Positions 53,348 through 62,733 of a DNA stretch of 64,000 bases are shown piece by piece. A program made the position numbers and the translations under genes. The number at the start of each line of letters is the position of its first letter. The stretch's first letter is position 1. This DNA is from JAWKWH01 sp963669455. GTDB taxonomy: Bacteria; Pseudomonadota; Alphaproteobacteria; Rhizobiales; Rhizobiaceae. The stretch lies in assembly GCA_963669455.1 (NCBI GenBank), contig OY770026.1, positions 3,596,001 through 3,660,000 on the forward strand, in the 5' to 3' direction. The notes under the pieces were generated by a model that saw only the letters and a list, made by a program, of their open reading frames with translations, did no database searches and had not been told where the DNA came from.

Positions 53348-53847
53348 TGCCTCATAAGAAGCTCACGGCGCATTACGATAGCCGCGCTTTTGTCTGTTTC
53401 GTCCGAACCATAATAAGCCTCGCGGCGCGCGACCTCATCAAACCCAAGCCGCCGATAAAGAGCGATTGCGCCAGCATTGCCTTCATCAACCTCCAAGAAA
53501 AGCGATTGCGCGCGCTGTGCGTAGAGATGCCTCAGCACCGCGTCCATCAATGCGCGGCCGAGCCCCCTGCGGCGGCGGGATGCGGCAACTGAGATGGCGA
53601 GTATTTCCGCCTCGTCGGCGGCAAGCCGCGCCAAAACAAAACCTTCTGGCGGGCTGCCCGGTCTGCCATGTGGCTGTGCGGCAAATCCGAAAACCGTATC
53701 CTTTGACAAAAGCGAGGCAAATTCACCATCGCTCCAGGGCCGGCCAAAGCCTTCCATGTGCAATCGGGCGATCACACCGGCATCATCGGAGCCAAGCGGC
53801 TTAATCGCATATTCGCCGGATCTGGCGAAGATTTGCCGCAAAGCCAT
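53344..53847 (-). CDS. rimI: Ribosomal protein alanine N-acetyltransferase RimI
   Basis: 167 aa, GNAT fold with acetyl-CoA loop VAASRRRRGLGRALMDAVL and LYRRLGFDEVARREAYY. It probably acetylates the S18 N-terminus. It overlaps both tsaB (TGATG) and plsC. Confidence 0.9.
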   Translation of the reverse strand: MALRQIFARSGEYAIKPLGSDDAGVIARLHMEGFGRPWSDGEFASLLSKDTVFGFAAQPHGRPGSPPEGFVLARLAADEAEILAISVAASRRRRGLGRALMDAVLRHLYAQRAQSLFLEVDEGNAGAIALYRRLGFDEVARREAYYGSDETDKSAAIVMRRELLMRQ

Positions 53848-54533
53848 CAGGCATCCACCCGTGCGATGGCAAAACCTTGCTGGGGCTTTGCGTCCGGTGC
53901 CCGTAGATAAAGCGGCTTTGGCGCATTGGAGGCATCGTCTGCAATCGCTGCCAATCTGGCAAATGTCCCGATTGGCGCGGTGGCCGCTTTTGGCCCAAGA
54001 TCGAAACCCTTCATTCCGTCCACCGCCTCAACGAGCGAAGGGGCCGCAGTTCCGACCAGCACAGTGTCATGGTCGGCGATTTCTCCGCCAAGTTTTTTCA
54101 CTGTCGAAACATGCGGCTGATCAACGATCAGACCAGACGCATCGTAGCGCGCGGCGTAAATTTCGCCACGGCGCGCATCAAGCGCAACCACGACGGGCCG
54201 CCCGGGATATTTTGCCCGTGTATCTGCCGCGATTGCATCAGCCGTGGAAATCCCGATTGCGGGAATGGCGAGCGCCAGCGAAAACCCCCTCGCGGTGGCG
54301 ACACCGACGCGAACCCCGGTAAAGGACCCGGGGCCAATGCTCACTCCAATCCGGTCAAGATCGTCATAGACGAGGCCGGCCTCGTCCAGCACCTGTTGAA
54401 CCACCGGCATCAGGTGCTCGACATGGCCCCTGCCGATGTCTCGCGATACGGCCGATAAAACCGTATCGGCCGCCAGATCGTAGATGCATGCAGCGCAAGG
54501 ATGCGCCGCCGTGTCGATTGCAAGTACTTTCAT
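53847..54533 (-). CDS. tsaB: tRNA threonylcarbamoyladenosine biosynthesis protein TsaB
   Basis: 228 aa, ASKHA fold: MKVLAIDTAAHPCAACI ... VEHLMPVVQQVLDEAG ... GVSIGPGSFTGVRVGVATARG. Scaffold for TsaD in t6A37 synthesis. First gene of tsaB-rimI-plsC. Confidence 0.95.
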   Translation of the reverse strand: MKVLAIDTAAHPCAACIYDLAADTVLSAVSRDIGRGHVEHLMPVVQQVLDEAGLVYDDLDRIGVSIGPGSFTGVRVGVATARGFSLALAIPAIGISTADAIAADTRAKYPGRPVVVALDARRGEIYAARYDASGLIVDQPHVSTVKKLGGEIADHDTVLVGTAAPSLVEAVDGMKGFDLGPKAATAPIGTFARLAAIADDASNAPKPLYLRAPDAKPQQGFAIARVDA

Positions 54534-54583
54534 CGGTCCGACGATTACCGCCGTCCGGGCGTGGCTGCAATGGCAGAGGTGAT

Positions 54584-56752
54584 CTATTTTGCAGCCGCTT
54601 TTAGCCGCAGCCGGTATTCATGCAAAAGCGGCTCGGTATATCCGCTCGGCTGCCGGCCGCCACGGAAAACAAGCTCACAGGCGGCCTGAAAGGCGAGCGA
54701 CGCCTCAAAATCGGGTGCCATTGGCTGATAGACCGGATCGCCGGCGTTCTGTCCGTCAACGATTTCTGCCATGCGCTTCATCGTCTCCATCACCTGATAG
54801 GTGGTGCAAATGCCATGGTGCAGCCAGTTGGTGATGTGCTGGGCCGATATCCTCAGCGTCGCGCGATCCTCCATCAGGCCGATATCGTTGATATCGGGCA
54901 CTTTGGAACAGCCAATGCCCTGATCCACCCAGCGCACGACATAGCCGAGAATCCCTTGAGCGTTGTTGTCGAGTTCGAGCTGGATATCTCCCGGCGTCCA
55001 GTTTGGACGTTTCGCAACCGGGATCGACAGAATATCGTCCAGGCTGGCGCGGCTGCGCGATTTCAGATTATCCTGCACCTCGGCGACGCTCACCTCGTGA
55101 TAATGCATGGCATGCAGTGTCGCGGCGGTCGGCGATGGTACCCAGGCGGTGTTGGCGCCTGATTTCGGGTGGGCAATTTTCTGCTCCAGCATTGCCGCCA
55201 TCAGATCGGGCATCGCCCACATGCCCTTGCCGATCTGGGCATGACCGGAAAGGCCGCATTCCAGGCCGATATCCACATTCCAGTCTTCATAGGCCTTGAT
55301 CCAGGCGGCCTGTTTCATGTCGCCCTTGCGGATCATCGGGCCGGCCTCCATCGAGGTATGAATCTCATCGCCCGTGCGATCGAGGAAACCGGTATTGATG
55401 AAGACAACCCGTTCACGGGCAACGCGAATGCACTCCTTCAGATTGATGGTGGTGCGACGCTCCTCATCCATAATGCCCATTTTGAGCGTGTTGGCCGCAA
55501 GGCCGAGCAACGCCTCAGCCCGGGCGAATATTTCGCAGGCAAATTTGACCTCGTCGGGCCCGTGCATCTTTGGCTTGACGATATAGACCGATCCGGCGCG
55601 GCTGTTCATCCGCTTGCCGCCCGGTCCAACATCATGCAGCGCGATCATCGAGGTCATCGCCGCATCCATGATACCTTCGGGAACCTCGTTGCCATCCTGG
55701 TCTATGATCGCCGGGTTGGTCATCAGATGGCCGACATTGCGCACCAGCAAGAGCGAACGGCCCGGCAGCGAAAACGACTTTCCGTCTGGGGCGACATAGG
55801 TCCGGTCCGGATTGAGCGAGCGGACAAATGTCTTGCCACCCTTTGCCACTTCCTCTTTCAGATCGCCGCGCATCAGGCCCAGCCAGTTGCGGTAGGCAAC
55901 AACCTTGTCCTCGGCATCGACGGCGGCAACGGAATCTTCGCAATCTTGAATGTTGGTCAGCGCGGACTCTAAAATGAGATCGGCGATGCCGGCCTTGTCG
56001 TCCTTGCCGATCGGATGAGCGGGATCGATGACGATTTCGCAATGCATACCATTTGTCTGCAGCAGCACGGCGGCAGGCGATCCCGCATCGCCACGATATC
56101 CGGCAAACTGGCTTTGTTGTTTCAGCGCGATCGAAGCGTTTTTCACCGTCACGGACAGGGCACCGTCCACAATGGTTATTGCTTCGGCATCCGCCCAGCT
56201 TGCCCCTTGCAGGGGTGCAGAGCGGTCAAGGAAGGCACGGGCCCAGGCAACCACCCGCTCACCGCGCACCGGATTGTAGCTGCCACCGCGGTCGGCGCCA
56301 TCATCTTCGGCAATGACGTCCGTGCCGTAAAGCGCATCATAGAGCGAGCCCCAGCGGGCATTGGCCGCATTTAGCGCATAGCGGGCATTGGTGATCGGTA
56401 CGACAAGCTGCGGACCGGCTATTTTGGCAATTTCCGGATCAACATTTTGGGTTTTGACCGAAAATGCCTCGCCTTCCGGCACGAGGTAGCCGATCTTTTG
56501 CAGAAATGACCGGTATTCGGCGGGATCGGAAACGGCTCCGTGTTCCTTGTGCCATTCGTCGATGCGCGCCTGAAGCACATTGCGCCTGGCAAGCAGGGAC
56601 CGGTTTTTGGGAGCAAGATCATGGACGATGGCAGCAAATCCATGCCAGAAACCTTGTGGCTCAATTCCGGTGCCGGGCAATGCCTCCTCGGTAATAAAAC
56701 GGTACAATTCGCCATCGATCGACAGCCCGTCAATTTCGACGCGTTCAGACAT
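54584..56752 (-). CDS. glcB: Malate synthase G
   Basis: 722 aa from the ATG at 56752, with AGGGGAATT upstream. Large single-chain isoform G: family blocks INTGFLDRTGDEIHTSME, MWAMPDLMAAMLEQK and GANTAWVPSPTAATLHAMHYH. It condenses glyoxylate and acetyl-CoA to malate. It lies 50 bp from tsaB but is likely a separate unit. Confidence 0.96.
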   Translation of the reverse strand: MSERVEIDGLSIDGELYRFITEEALPGTGIEPQGFWHGFAAIVHDLAPKNRSLLARRNVLQARIDEWHKEHGAVSDPAEYRSFLQKIGYLVPEGEAFSVKTQNVDPEIAKIAGPQLVVPITNARYALNAANARWGSLYDALYGTDVIAEDDGADRGGSYNPVRGERVVAWARAFLDRSAPLQGASWADAEAITIVDGALSVTVKNASIALKQQSQFAGYRGDAGSPAAVLLQTNGMHCEIVIDPAHPIGKDDKAGIADLILESALTNIQDCEDSVAAVDAEDKVVAYRNWLGLMRGDLKEEVAKGGKTFVRSLNPDRTYVAPDGKSFSLPGRSLLLVRNVGHLMTNPAIIDQDGNEVPEGIMDAAMTSMIALHDVGPGGKRMNSRAGSVYIVKPKMHGPDEVKFACEIFARAEALLGLAANTLKMGIMDEERRTTINLKECIRVARERVVFINTGFLDRTGDEIHTSMEAGPMIRKGDMKQAAWIKAYEDWNVDIGLECGLSGHAQIGKGMWAMPDLMAAMLEQKIAHPKSGANTAWVPSPTAATLHAMHYHEVSVAEVQDNLKSRSRASLDDILSIPVAKRPNWTPGDIQLELDNNAQGILGYVVRWVDQGIGCSKVPDINDIGLMEDRATLRISAQHITNWLHHGICTTYQVMETMKRMAEIVDGQNAGDPVYQPMAPDFEASLAFQAACELVFRGGRQPSGYTEPLLHEYRLRLKAAAK

Positions 56753-56894
56753 GCAATTCCCCTGGAAATCGTTTTTGGAATGTTGCAACGCAACATTTAA
56801 CGGGGACGTAAGAACACAAATAAAGGGGCTGCGTCAATTGATCGAAGGATTAATTTGCGGCGTTTTTGATGCCAATAATGCCCATTTTGCGTGT

Positions 56895-58942
56895 TCAAAC
56901 TGCGAATCTGGGGCGGCTATTGGCGGTTGCCGTGACGGTAGCCTCGATAAACATGCGCTGCCCTTCAATAGTCGCAACATGAATGTCACGGGCATAGCTG
57001 ATTTCAGCGCTGTCGGTGCCGGCCTCAGATGCCAGCCGGCTCACCAGAAGATGCAATTGCTTGCTGGCGAAGTCCATCGCATCGCTCTCGCTGGCAAAAT
57101 CATTCACCTGTGCGGCCACTGCTACGCGAAACAGGCCTTCGTGCGGCTGGCTCACAAGAGCTGACGCGGAAACCCGCACCTGCCCGGCCACGGCGCCGAG
57201 CGCATTGGCAACATCGGCGTCGGCGGGAATGATGCACTCGCAACCGGTCAGGGCCGGCAATCCGGCATAGTGGAGCGGCGCTGACGCCCCTAATCCAATC
57301 ACCGGGCGGTCGAGGCCAAATGACATGCGCACGAGGCCCTGCCTGCCATCGAGCATTTTTGCTACCAACGGGCTTTCAAGCATTGCTCCACCGTCAAGAC
57401 CGTCTTCACAAAACGCGGTCTCGAGGATCAACTCGCCCGACCGGCGGGTCAGCGCTTGCAGCACCCGGGTGGATATCTCCTCGGCCCCACCTGCAATTGC
57501 CATTCCGTGCCCATTGCGCCGGCGGGCAAAAAGGAGGGCACCAAGTTCGGCTGCCCGCCTGTCCCAGGTTTTTTGATGATCCAGGACATGTGCGGCGTCG
57601 GACGGTGTAAATCCGATCACATGCACCAGCCCTCTGGCGACCAGCTTCGACAGGGTCGCAGACTGGAGTGTGGATGACAGGACCCGGCTGGCCGCCTGCG
57701 GTTTTCCGCCGATTGCGGCAAACAGTTTTTCCTCTGACGGTGTCAGACCGCGGGCATGGCGATCCGGCACACCGGTCCGCACAACAAGCAAACCATCCAG
57801 ACGTCCCGGATTGGCCGCCCGCAGCTGCCCTTCAAGCGCGTCACATACGCAATCACCAAAATTTGCCGCTGCCAGTGACAAAGGCACCAAACGGCGCGGG
57901 CCTAAAATGAGCTTCGGATCGAGCGCGCCTTCCTCAAGGCGCACCTCGGAATCACCGCCAAGGCCGGATGTTCGCATGGCCACGGCTTCGACCATCGTTC
58001 GATGTCCGCCGACAATGGCGCCATCGGGATCAATGCGCGGATGCCCATCTTCCAGGATGGCGACATCCGTCGTGGTACCGCCGATATCCGACACCACAGC
58101 GTTTGCCATTCCGGTCAGATGACAAGCGCCGACCAGGCTTGCCGCCGGGCCTGAAAGGATGGTTTCGATCGGCCTTGTGGCCGCCACTTCGGCAGCGATT
58201 AGCGCGCCGTCGCCACGGACGATCATCAGCGGTGCGGAAATCGAATTTTTGCCCATGAACTGCCGGGTGGACGCGATCAACCGGTCTATCATGGGAACAA
58301 GACGCGCGTTCAAAAGCGTCGTCAGCGCCCGCCTCGGGCCTCCCAGCCTGGCGGATAGTTCGTGCGAACAGGTGACCGTTAATCCCGTTTCCTTGCGGAT
58401 CAGGTCACGAGCAGCAATTTCGTGGGCCGGATTGCGCACGGCAAAATAGGCGGCAATGGCAAAGCCTGTCACATCTCCGGACAGACGTCCGATTGACGAT
58501 TTCAAAGGCGCAAGATCAAGCGGCTGCGCATTGCCATGGACATCATGACCGCCCGGGCAGATGATCAGCGGATCGCCACCAAGCGTGTCACGCAATCCAT
58601 CACGATCAATATCACGATCCTCAAACCCGATCATCACCAGGGCGACCCGGCTTGCCTGCCCCTCGACAAGGGCATTGGTTGCAAGCGTCGTTGACATTGA
58701 CACAAGGCCAATCCGTGCAGCATCAATACCGGCATCGGCAATCACGCTGCCAGCTGCACCTGCAATGCCAGCGAAAGATCATGCCTGGTGGTCAGCGCCT
58801 TGGCTTTGGCGACAATGCCGCTCTCCTCGCTGAATAAAACCGCATCCGTATAGGTGCCGCCGGTATCAATGCCCAGCATCAACCGCCCGGGAGCGGGCGC
58901 CGGGGTATTTTCGCCCGTGATGTCGTCGCGGTCGGTCAGCAT
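56895..58942 (-). pseudogene. Hydantoinase/oxoprolinase (HyuA family), split by a frameshift
   Basis: Two overlapping frames together equal one normal HyuA protein of about 680 aa. Frame 1 (58942-58742, 66 aa) has the N-terminal motif MLGIDTGGTYTDAVLF and stops at TGA. Frame 2 (58745-56895, 616 aa) continues the family sequence from VIADAGIDAARIGLVSMSTTLATNALVEG. Joining them needs a -1 shift, as if one base were lost at about 58744. The overlap reads GTGA, so the downstream part could also start at a GTG. The domain with SDIGGTTTDVAIL is intact. It could be a pseudogene, a sequencing error or a two-chain product. Confidence 0.78.
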
Positions 58943-59030
58943 GACAAGGGCTCTACCCGCAATAGCGAGCCGCGAAAAGAGCCGATTGCGGCATCGGCTT
59001 GAAAAGGATCTGGTAGGAGCCTGACTGAGC

Positions 59031-59471
59031 CTATTGTGCCGTCCAGGCTTTCACCGGAAGGCCGGACGGGATCCAGCCTTTACCGGCCCGGCCGCCCAGC
59101 ATGCCTTCGGAGACATCTGCGATGTTCTCATATCCGCGGCCTGCCAACAGATTGGTCACATAGCCGGTGCGCCCGCCGACCGCGCATATCAAGGCGATGG
59201 TTTTAGCCGGATTTTCCGACTGGAGCTTGTTGAGCCCTTCGATAAATCCCCGCTCGTGCATGGAAAGCGGGATCGCCACCGAAGCAATGCCGGTCTGGCG
59301 CCATTCGCTGCGGGAACGGATATCGACCAGAACCACGGTTCCGTTTTTCACCCCGTCGAGCGCCTGTTTTGCCGTCATGATATTTTCAGCAAATGCGGAT
59401 ACCACCGAAATGAGAAAAATGCATACCGCCAGCAATACGGCCGGCAAAAGGCTGAAACGTACCGCAATCAT
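59031..59471 (-). CDS. Periplasmic single-domain rhodanese
   Basis: 146 aa. A signal peptide ends at AFAEN (about residue 29). The active-site loop is CAVGGRTGY, preceded by VLVDIRSRSEWRQTG. It would transfer sulfane sulfur or act on other thiols outside the cytoplasm. Its ATG overlaps the stop of the preceding gene (ATGA). Confidence 0.87.
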   Translation of the reverse strand: MIAVRFSLLPAVLLAVCIFLISVVSAFAENIMTAKQALDGVKNGTVVLVDIRSRSEWRQTGIASVAIPLSMHERGFIEGLNKLQSENPAKTIALICAVGGRTGYVTNLLAGRGYENIADVSEGMLGGRAGKGWIPSGLPVKAWTAQ

Positions 59472-59851
59472 CTGAAACTCACTTGATAGAGGGGAGATTT
59501 AGCCTTGGTATCGCAGATTTGGCAGCAATTATCGCAGGCCTTCTTGCCTTCGAAACCGGCCCCCCAGGAACGGGTAATCTGCCCTTCGATCCAGGCGCCG
59601 TAGCAAATTTTTTCACCGCGATTGCATGGTATCATAAACTTTTGCGGTGCGCTGTCAGCCAGGATAAAGAGGCGGCCTTCTTCCGGCCAGCTTTTCAAAC
59701 GGTCACGGGAGAAAAATTCAACCTGAACCGGCGATGCGGCTTGGTTGGTCAACCGGAAGGTCATCTCCCCGGCTGAAGCGGCAAAAACCAATGTCGTAAC
59801 AGCCAGGAGGCTTGTGCAAAGCGCTGCTTGTTTTCGCCAATCAAAAGTCAC
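59468..59851 (-). CDS. Secreted Cys-rich protein of unknown function
   Basis: 127 aa from the GTG at 59851, chosen because GGAGG stands 6 nt upstream and a signal peptide follows at once (LLAVTTLVFAASAGE). The open frame is longer but unconvincing upstream. The mature part has FRLTNQAASPVQVEFFSRDR, then Cys residues including the C-terminal ACDNCCQICD. The latter could bind a metal or form disulfides. It is translationally coupled to the rhodanese, which suggests joint work on sulfur or thiols. I do not recognise the family. Confidence 0.65.
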   Translation of the reverse strand: MTFDWRKQAALCTSLLAVTTLVFAASAGEMTFRLTNQAASPVQVEFFSRDRLKSWPEEGRLFILADSAPQKFMIPCNRGEKICYGAWIEGQITRSWGAGFEGKKACDNCCQICDTKAKSPLYQVSFR

Positions 59852-59981
59852 CTGGAGCCTCCGGCATTTGAACCACAGCCGACAATCAGCAAAAAAGTAA
59901 GTTGATGACAAGAAAACTTCGCTCACAAACCCGCGAGGTTCATGCAATCGGAATGTTGCTTTTTTTCGTGCTACCGGTCTG

Positions 59982-60908
59982 TTATGCGGCTGCTTTGCGA
60001 ACCTGGCGGATGGTCCGCCTTGTGACCTTATTGTTGAACTGAACACCTGCGATGTTGTTGTTGGTCCAGCGAACGATGGCCGCGATGGGTGGCTGACCGC
60101 CCAGAAGACCAATGGAAATTCTGTCGCCTTTTGAAATTTCCACGTTCGAGCGAAACTTGGCACCCGTTTGGCTGACGTCCAAAATGCAAATGCTTTCCTT
60201 GCTATTCCCCTGGATCAGGAATGCCTTGATCGTCACCAGATGCCGTTTGGCATTACGCTTGTCGAAATAGTCGATGACAAAGACAAGGGCAAACAGGCCG
60301 GCCATCGATGGAATCAGTATGACGCTGTAAAGAAAGTAACTTTCCTGCGGGGGAGCAACCTGCTTTTTTCTTTTGTTTTCGATCTTTTTGGCGACTTCCG
60401 TTTTCAGAGATCTCCCTGGCTCCACAAGACCTATTGCCCGAGAGATGGGGTTTTTTCTTTGGCTTGACTTGTCAGACGCCGAGGCAAGCTGGTCGATCGG
60501 GCAACCCACGGCCAGGGTCGCATTTTGGAATGTTTCAAAGGACTTGTCTGCGATTTCCGCTTGATAAAAATCACGCGCCGCGTCTCTTGAAACTTGACGT
60601 CTGGTCTTGTCGTATTGCAACCGCAAATCAACGAATGCCTGAATATCCTGGTCTTCTTTCCGGTTTAGCTGTTTTTCGGCAAGCCTAAGCGTCCGCTGGC
60701 GCTGCAATTGCTCCAGGGAGGCGGTGAACTCCCGTTCAAAACGCCTCTCATCATTGCTGTTCTTCGCTTGAAACAGATCGTGAGACGTGACCGCCAGTTC
60801 GAATAAAGCCTTGCCAATCGTTTCACAGGCTGTTTCAGCATATGAGTGGCCGGTCGCCGAAAAAACCGCCATTAACGCGGCCGCCAGAACTGCAATTAAT
60901 CTCAGCAT
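59982..60908 (-). CDS. Membrane PilZ-domain (c-di-GMP binding) protein with periplasmic sensor region
   Basis: 308 aa from the ATG at 60908, which starts at a signal-like segment. Residues 25-185 are periplasmic, helical and charged. A membrane segment lies at about 191-214. A cytoplasmic PilZ domain follows with both diagnostic motifs: RxxxR (RNAKR, about 218-222) and DxSxxG (DVSQTG, about 244-249). It should link c-di-GMP to an unknown envelope process. The start could also be at an earlier ATG. Confidence 0.8.
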   Translation of the reverse strand: MLRLIAVLAAALMAVFSATGHSYAETACETIGKALFELAVTSHDLFQAKNSNDERRFEREFTASLEQLQRQRTLRLAEKQLNRKEDQDIQAFVDLRLQYDKTRRQVSRDAARDFYQAEIADKSFETFQNATLAVGCPIDQLASASDKSSQRKNPISRAIGLVEPGRSLKTEVAKKIENKRKKQVAPPQESYFLYSVILIPSMAGLFALVFVIDYFDKRNAKRHLVTIKAFLIQGNSKESICILDVSQTGAKFRSNVEISKGDRISIGLLGGQPPIAAIVRWTNNNIAGVQFNNKVTRRTIRQVRKAAA

Positions 60909-61274
60909 TTTGATACGCCTGATCACAAAGAACTCTTCGACCTCAAATCCATATCCAACCCAGCCCAAATCGGCCGGCCGGGAAATTAAGAAATACACGT
61001 AAAAAGTGAATTATTTGCAATGCTTTTAACCTTAGATTGAAATAGCCAATTGCCTTCAGATTTAATCTTTTAATTTCATATACTTAAATCGACCGGGGCC
61101 GATTTGGTTTCCCCAGTATTCTATTACAGGTTGTAGTCACGGTGACCTTGACCCGAAACTGCGTCCGGCAAAATGGCTCCGAATGGATCGAAGCGGCTCT
61201 AACTGTCCGGTTGGACTTATCGGGCCAATGCAACCCTCTGTTCATCACAAACCGCGCCATGTTATGGGTGCTCC
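60909..61274. other. Divergent intergenic region between the PilZ and aminopeptidase genes
   Basis: 366 bp without a gene. It is AT-rich between 61005 and 61085. It must hold two divergent promoters. Nothing specific was recognised. Confidence 0.5.
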
Positions 61275-62339
61275 ATGAAGCTTGGGCGTTGGGCAATTTT
61301 GGTGATGTTTGGCTTGCTTCCTGCCCTTCCGGGCTGCGGCAATCTTTCCTATTATGCACAGTCCGTTAACGGCCATCTCAATCTGGTGGCGGCCGGGCAG
61401 CCGATCGACAGGCTGGTCGACGACCCGAAGCAAAATCTGGAACTAAGAAACCGGCTCGGCCTGGCGCGCGACATACGTCAATTCGCCTCCGACAGGCTGG
61501 CGCTGCCGGACAATGACAGCTATCGCAACTATGTCGATACGGGCCGGGACTTTGTCACCTGGGCGGTGTTTGCAGCACCGGAATTATCGCTTGATGTTCG
61601 CTCCTGGTGTTTTCCCGTTACCGGCTGCGTGCCGTATCGGGGGTATTTTTCCAAACAAGCCGCCGAGCGCTTTGCCGGGGATGTTCGCCGGCAGGGTTTC
61701 GATGTTCATGTCGGGGGCGTTCCGGCCTATTCGACGCTCGGCCTTTCCAACGATCCCCTGCTCAATACGATGGTGCGCTACGGGGAAACCTATCTTGCCG
61801 GGGTCATCTTTCATGAACTTTCGCACCAGCGCGTCTATGTGAAACATGATCCGGCCTTCAACGAAGCCTTTGCAACGGCGGTTGAGCAGGCCGGAACTGA
61901 AATCTGGCTAAAACGCCGGGGGGCGACGGAGCAGATGCGGCAATACCGGGCTTCGCACCGCTACAATGCGGACTTTCTCGACCTGATCGCCAATGCCCGC
62001 AAAACACTTACGTCCATTTATGCGAATCAGCGCAGCAATGCGGAGAAGCGGACCGAAAAAAAGGCGGCCATCGCCCGGCTAAAAACAAACTACCGGCATA
62101 TGCGGGATAGAAGGTGGAACGGCTATAGTGGCTATGATGCCTGGTTTGATGCGCCGATCAACAATGCCAAACTGGCGACGGTCTCGGTCTATAATGATTT
62201 GGTTCCCGATTTCCTAAACCTGCTTGATGCCTGCTCCGGTGACTTTGAGCGTTTTTACCAGGCGGTGGAGGATATCGGCCGGCTGAATATGACAAAGCGG
62301 CGCGAAGTGCTGAAGACCGCTAGAGCGTGTCTTGTCTAA
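61275..62339 (+). CDS. Predicted zinc aminopeptidase lipoprotein
   Basis: 354 aa. The lipobox is ALPGC (Cys at about 21). The family is the predicted aminopeptidase type (PF10023-like) with the HExxH motif in VIFHELSHQRVYV and a downstream Glu in FNEAFATAVEQ. The last five residues (RACLV) and the stop codon come from the inserted repeat element, so the natural C-terminus was probably replaced. Confidence 0.82.
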   Translation: MKLGRWAILVMFGLLPALPGCGNLSYYAQSVNGHLNLVAAGQPIDRLVDDPKQNLELRNRLGLARDIRQFASDRLALPDNDSYRNYVDTGRDFVTWAVFAAPELSLDVRSWCFPVTGCVPYRGYFSKQAAERFAGDVRRQGFDVHVGGVPAYSTLGLSNDPLLNTMVRYGETYLAGVIFHELSHQRVYVKHDPAFNEAFATAVEQAGTEIWLKRRGATEQMRQYRASHRYNADFLDLIANARKTLTSIYANQRSNAEKRTEKKAAIARLKTNYRHMRDRRWNGYSGYDAWFDAPINNAKLATVSVYNDLVPDFLNLLDACSGDFERFYQAVEDIGRLNMTKRREVLKTARACLV

Positions 62340-62629
62340 ATGGGAGCAGTTTGATGGGATGGATTTTTCGTGTCGGCGAAGAGAATACCGCAGTGCGATG
62401 TAACATCGTGCGAGGATTTCGATGAAGCCGGCGCGGAAAAGACACCCAAGCAGGCAGAGGGTGAAGCTTTGGACATAGATCGAAAACTGCAATCATTTGA
62501 CCTTGGTTCTTTGCGCCCTGGATGTCGTCGCGCGACGCTAACGGGTGCGCACCCGCGTCGCCTCACGCTCCTAATCAGGACACAAATACCCTGCGCTCAA
62601 ACGATTCCATTTAAACAAGACATGCTCTA
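62321..62629. repeat. 309-bp dispersed element with 33-bp terminal inverted repeats, copy B
   Basis: Alignable over its length to 5452-5762. It starts TAGAGCGTGTCTTG and ends with the inverse CAAGACATGCTCTA; the inner parts of the arms (TAAATGGGAGC and TTTAAATGGAATC types) match copy A. Internal hairpins are at 62396-62408 (CGATG/CATCG) and 62542-62555 (CGGGTG/CACCCG). It lies at the 3' end of the aminopeptidase gene and supplies its stop. No transposase gene. Confidence 0.85.
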
Positions 62630-62733
62630 GCCATTGTCAGTAGAGCGGTTTTCGGTTTTCAACTGGCCATCGGCGGCGCGGTGCTCTCACTCCTGCCCTG
62701 CTCTCAAATATGCCGCTTCAAACAAGGGGCAGA
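62630..62733. other. Gap between repeat copy B and the M20 gene
   Basis: About 100 bp with no gene. It contains another TAGAGCGG sequence, too short to call a third copy. Together with copy B this fills the 394-bp gap after the aminopeptidase gene. Confidence 0.4.

Noticed and set aside
55169..55972. Plus-strand open frame of 267 codons
   Set aside because: Antisense to malate synthase G; no start site or family features.
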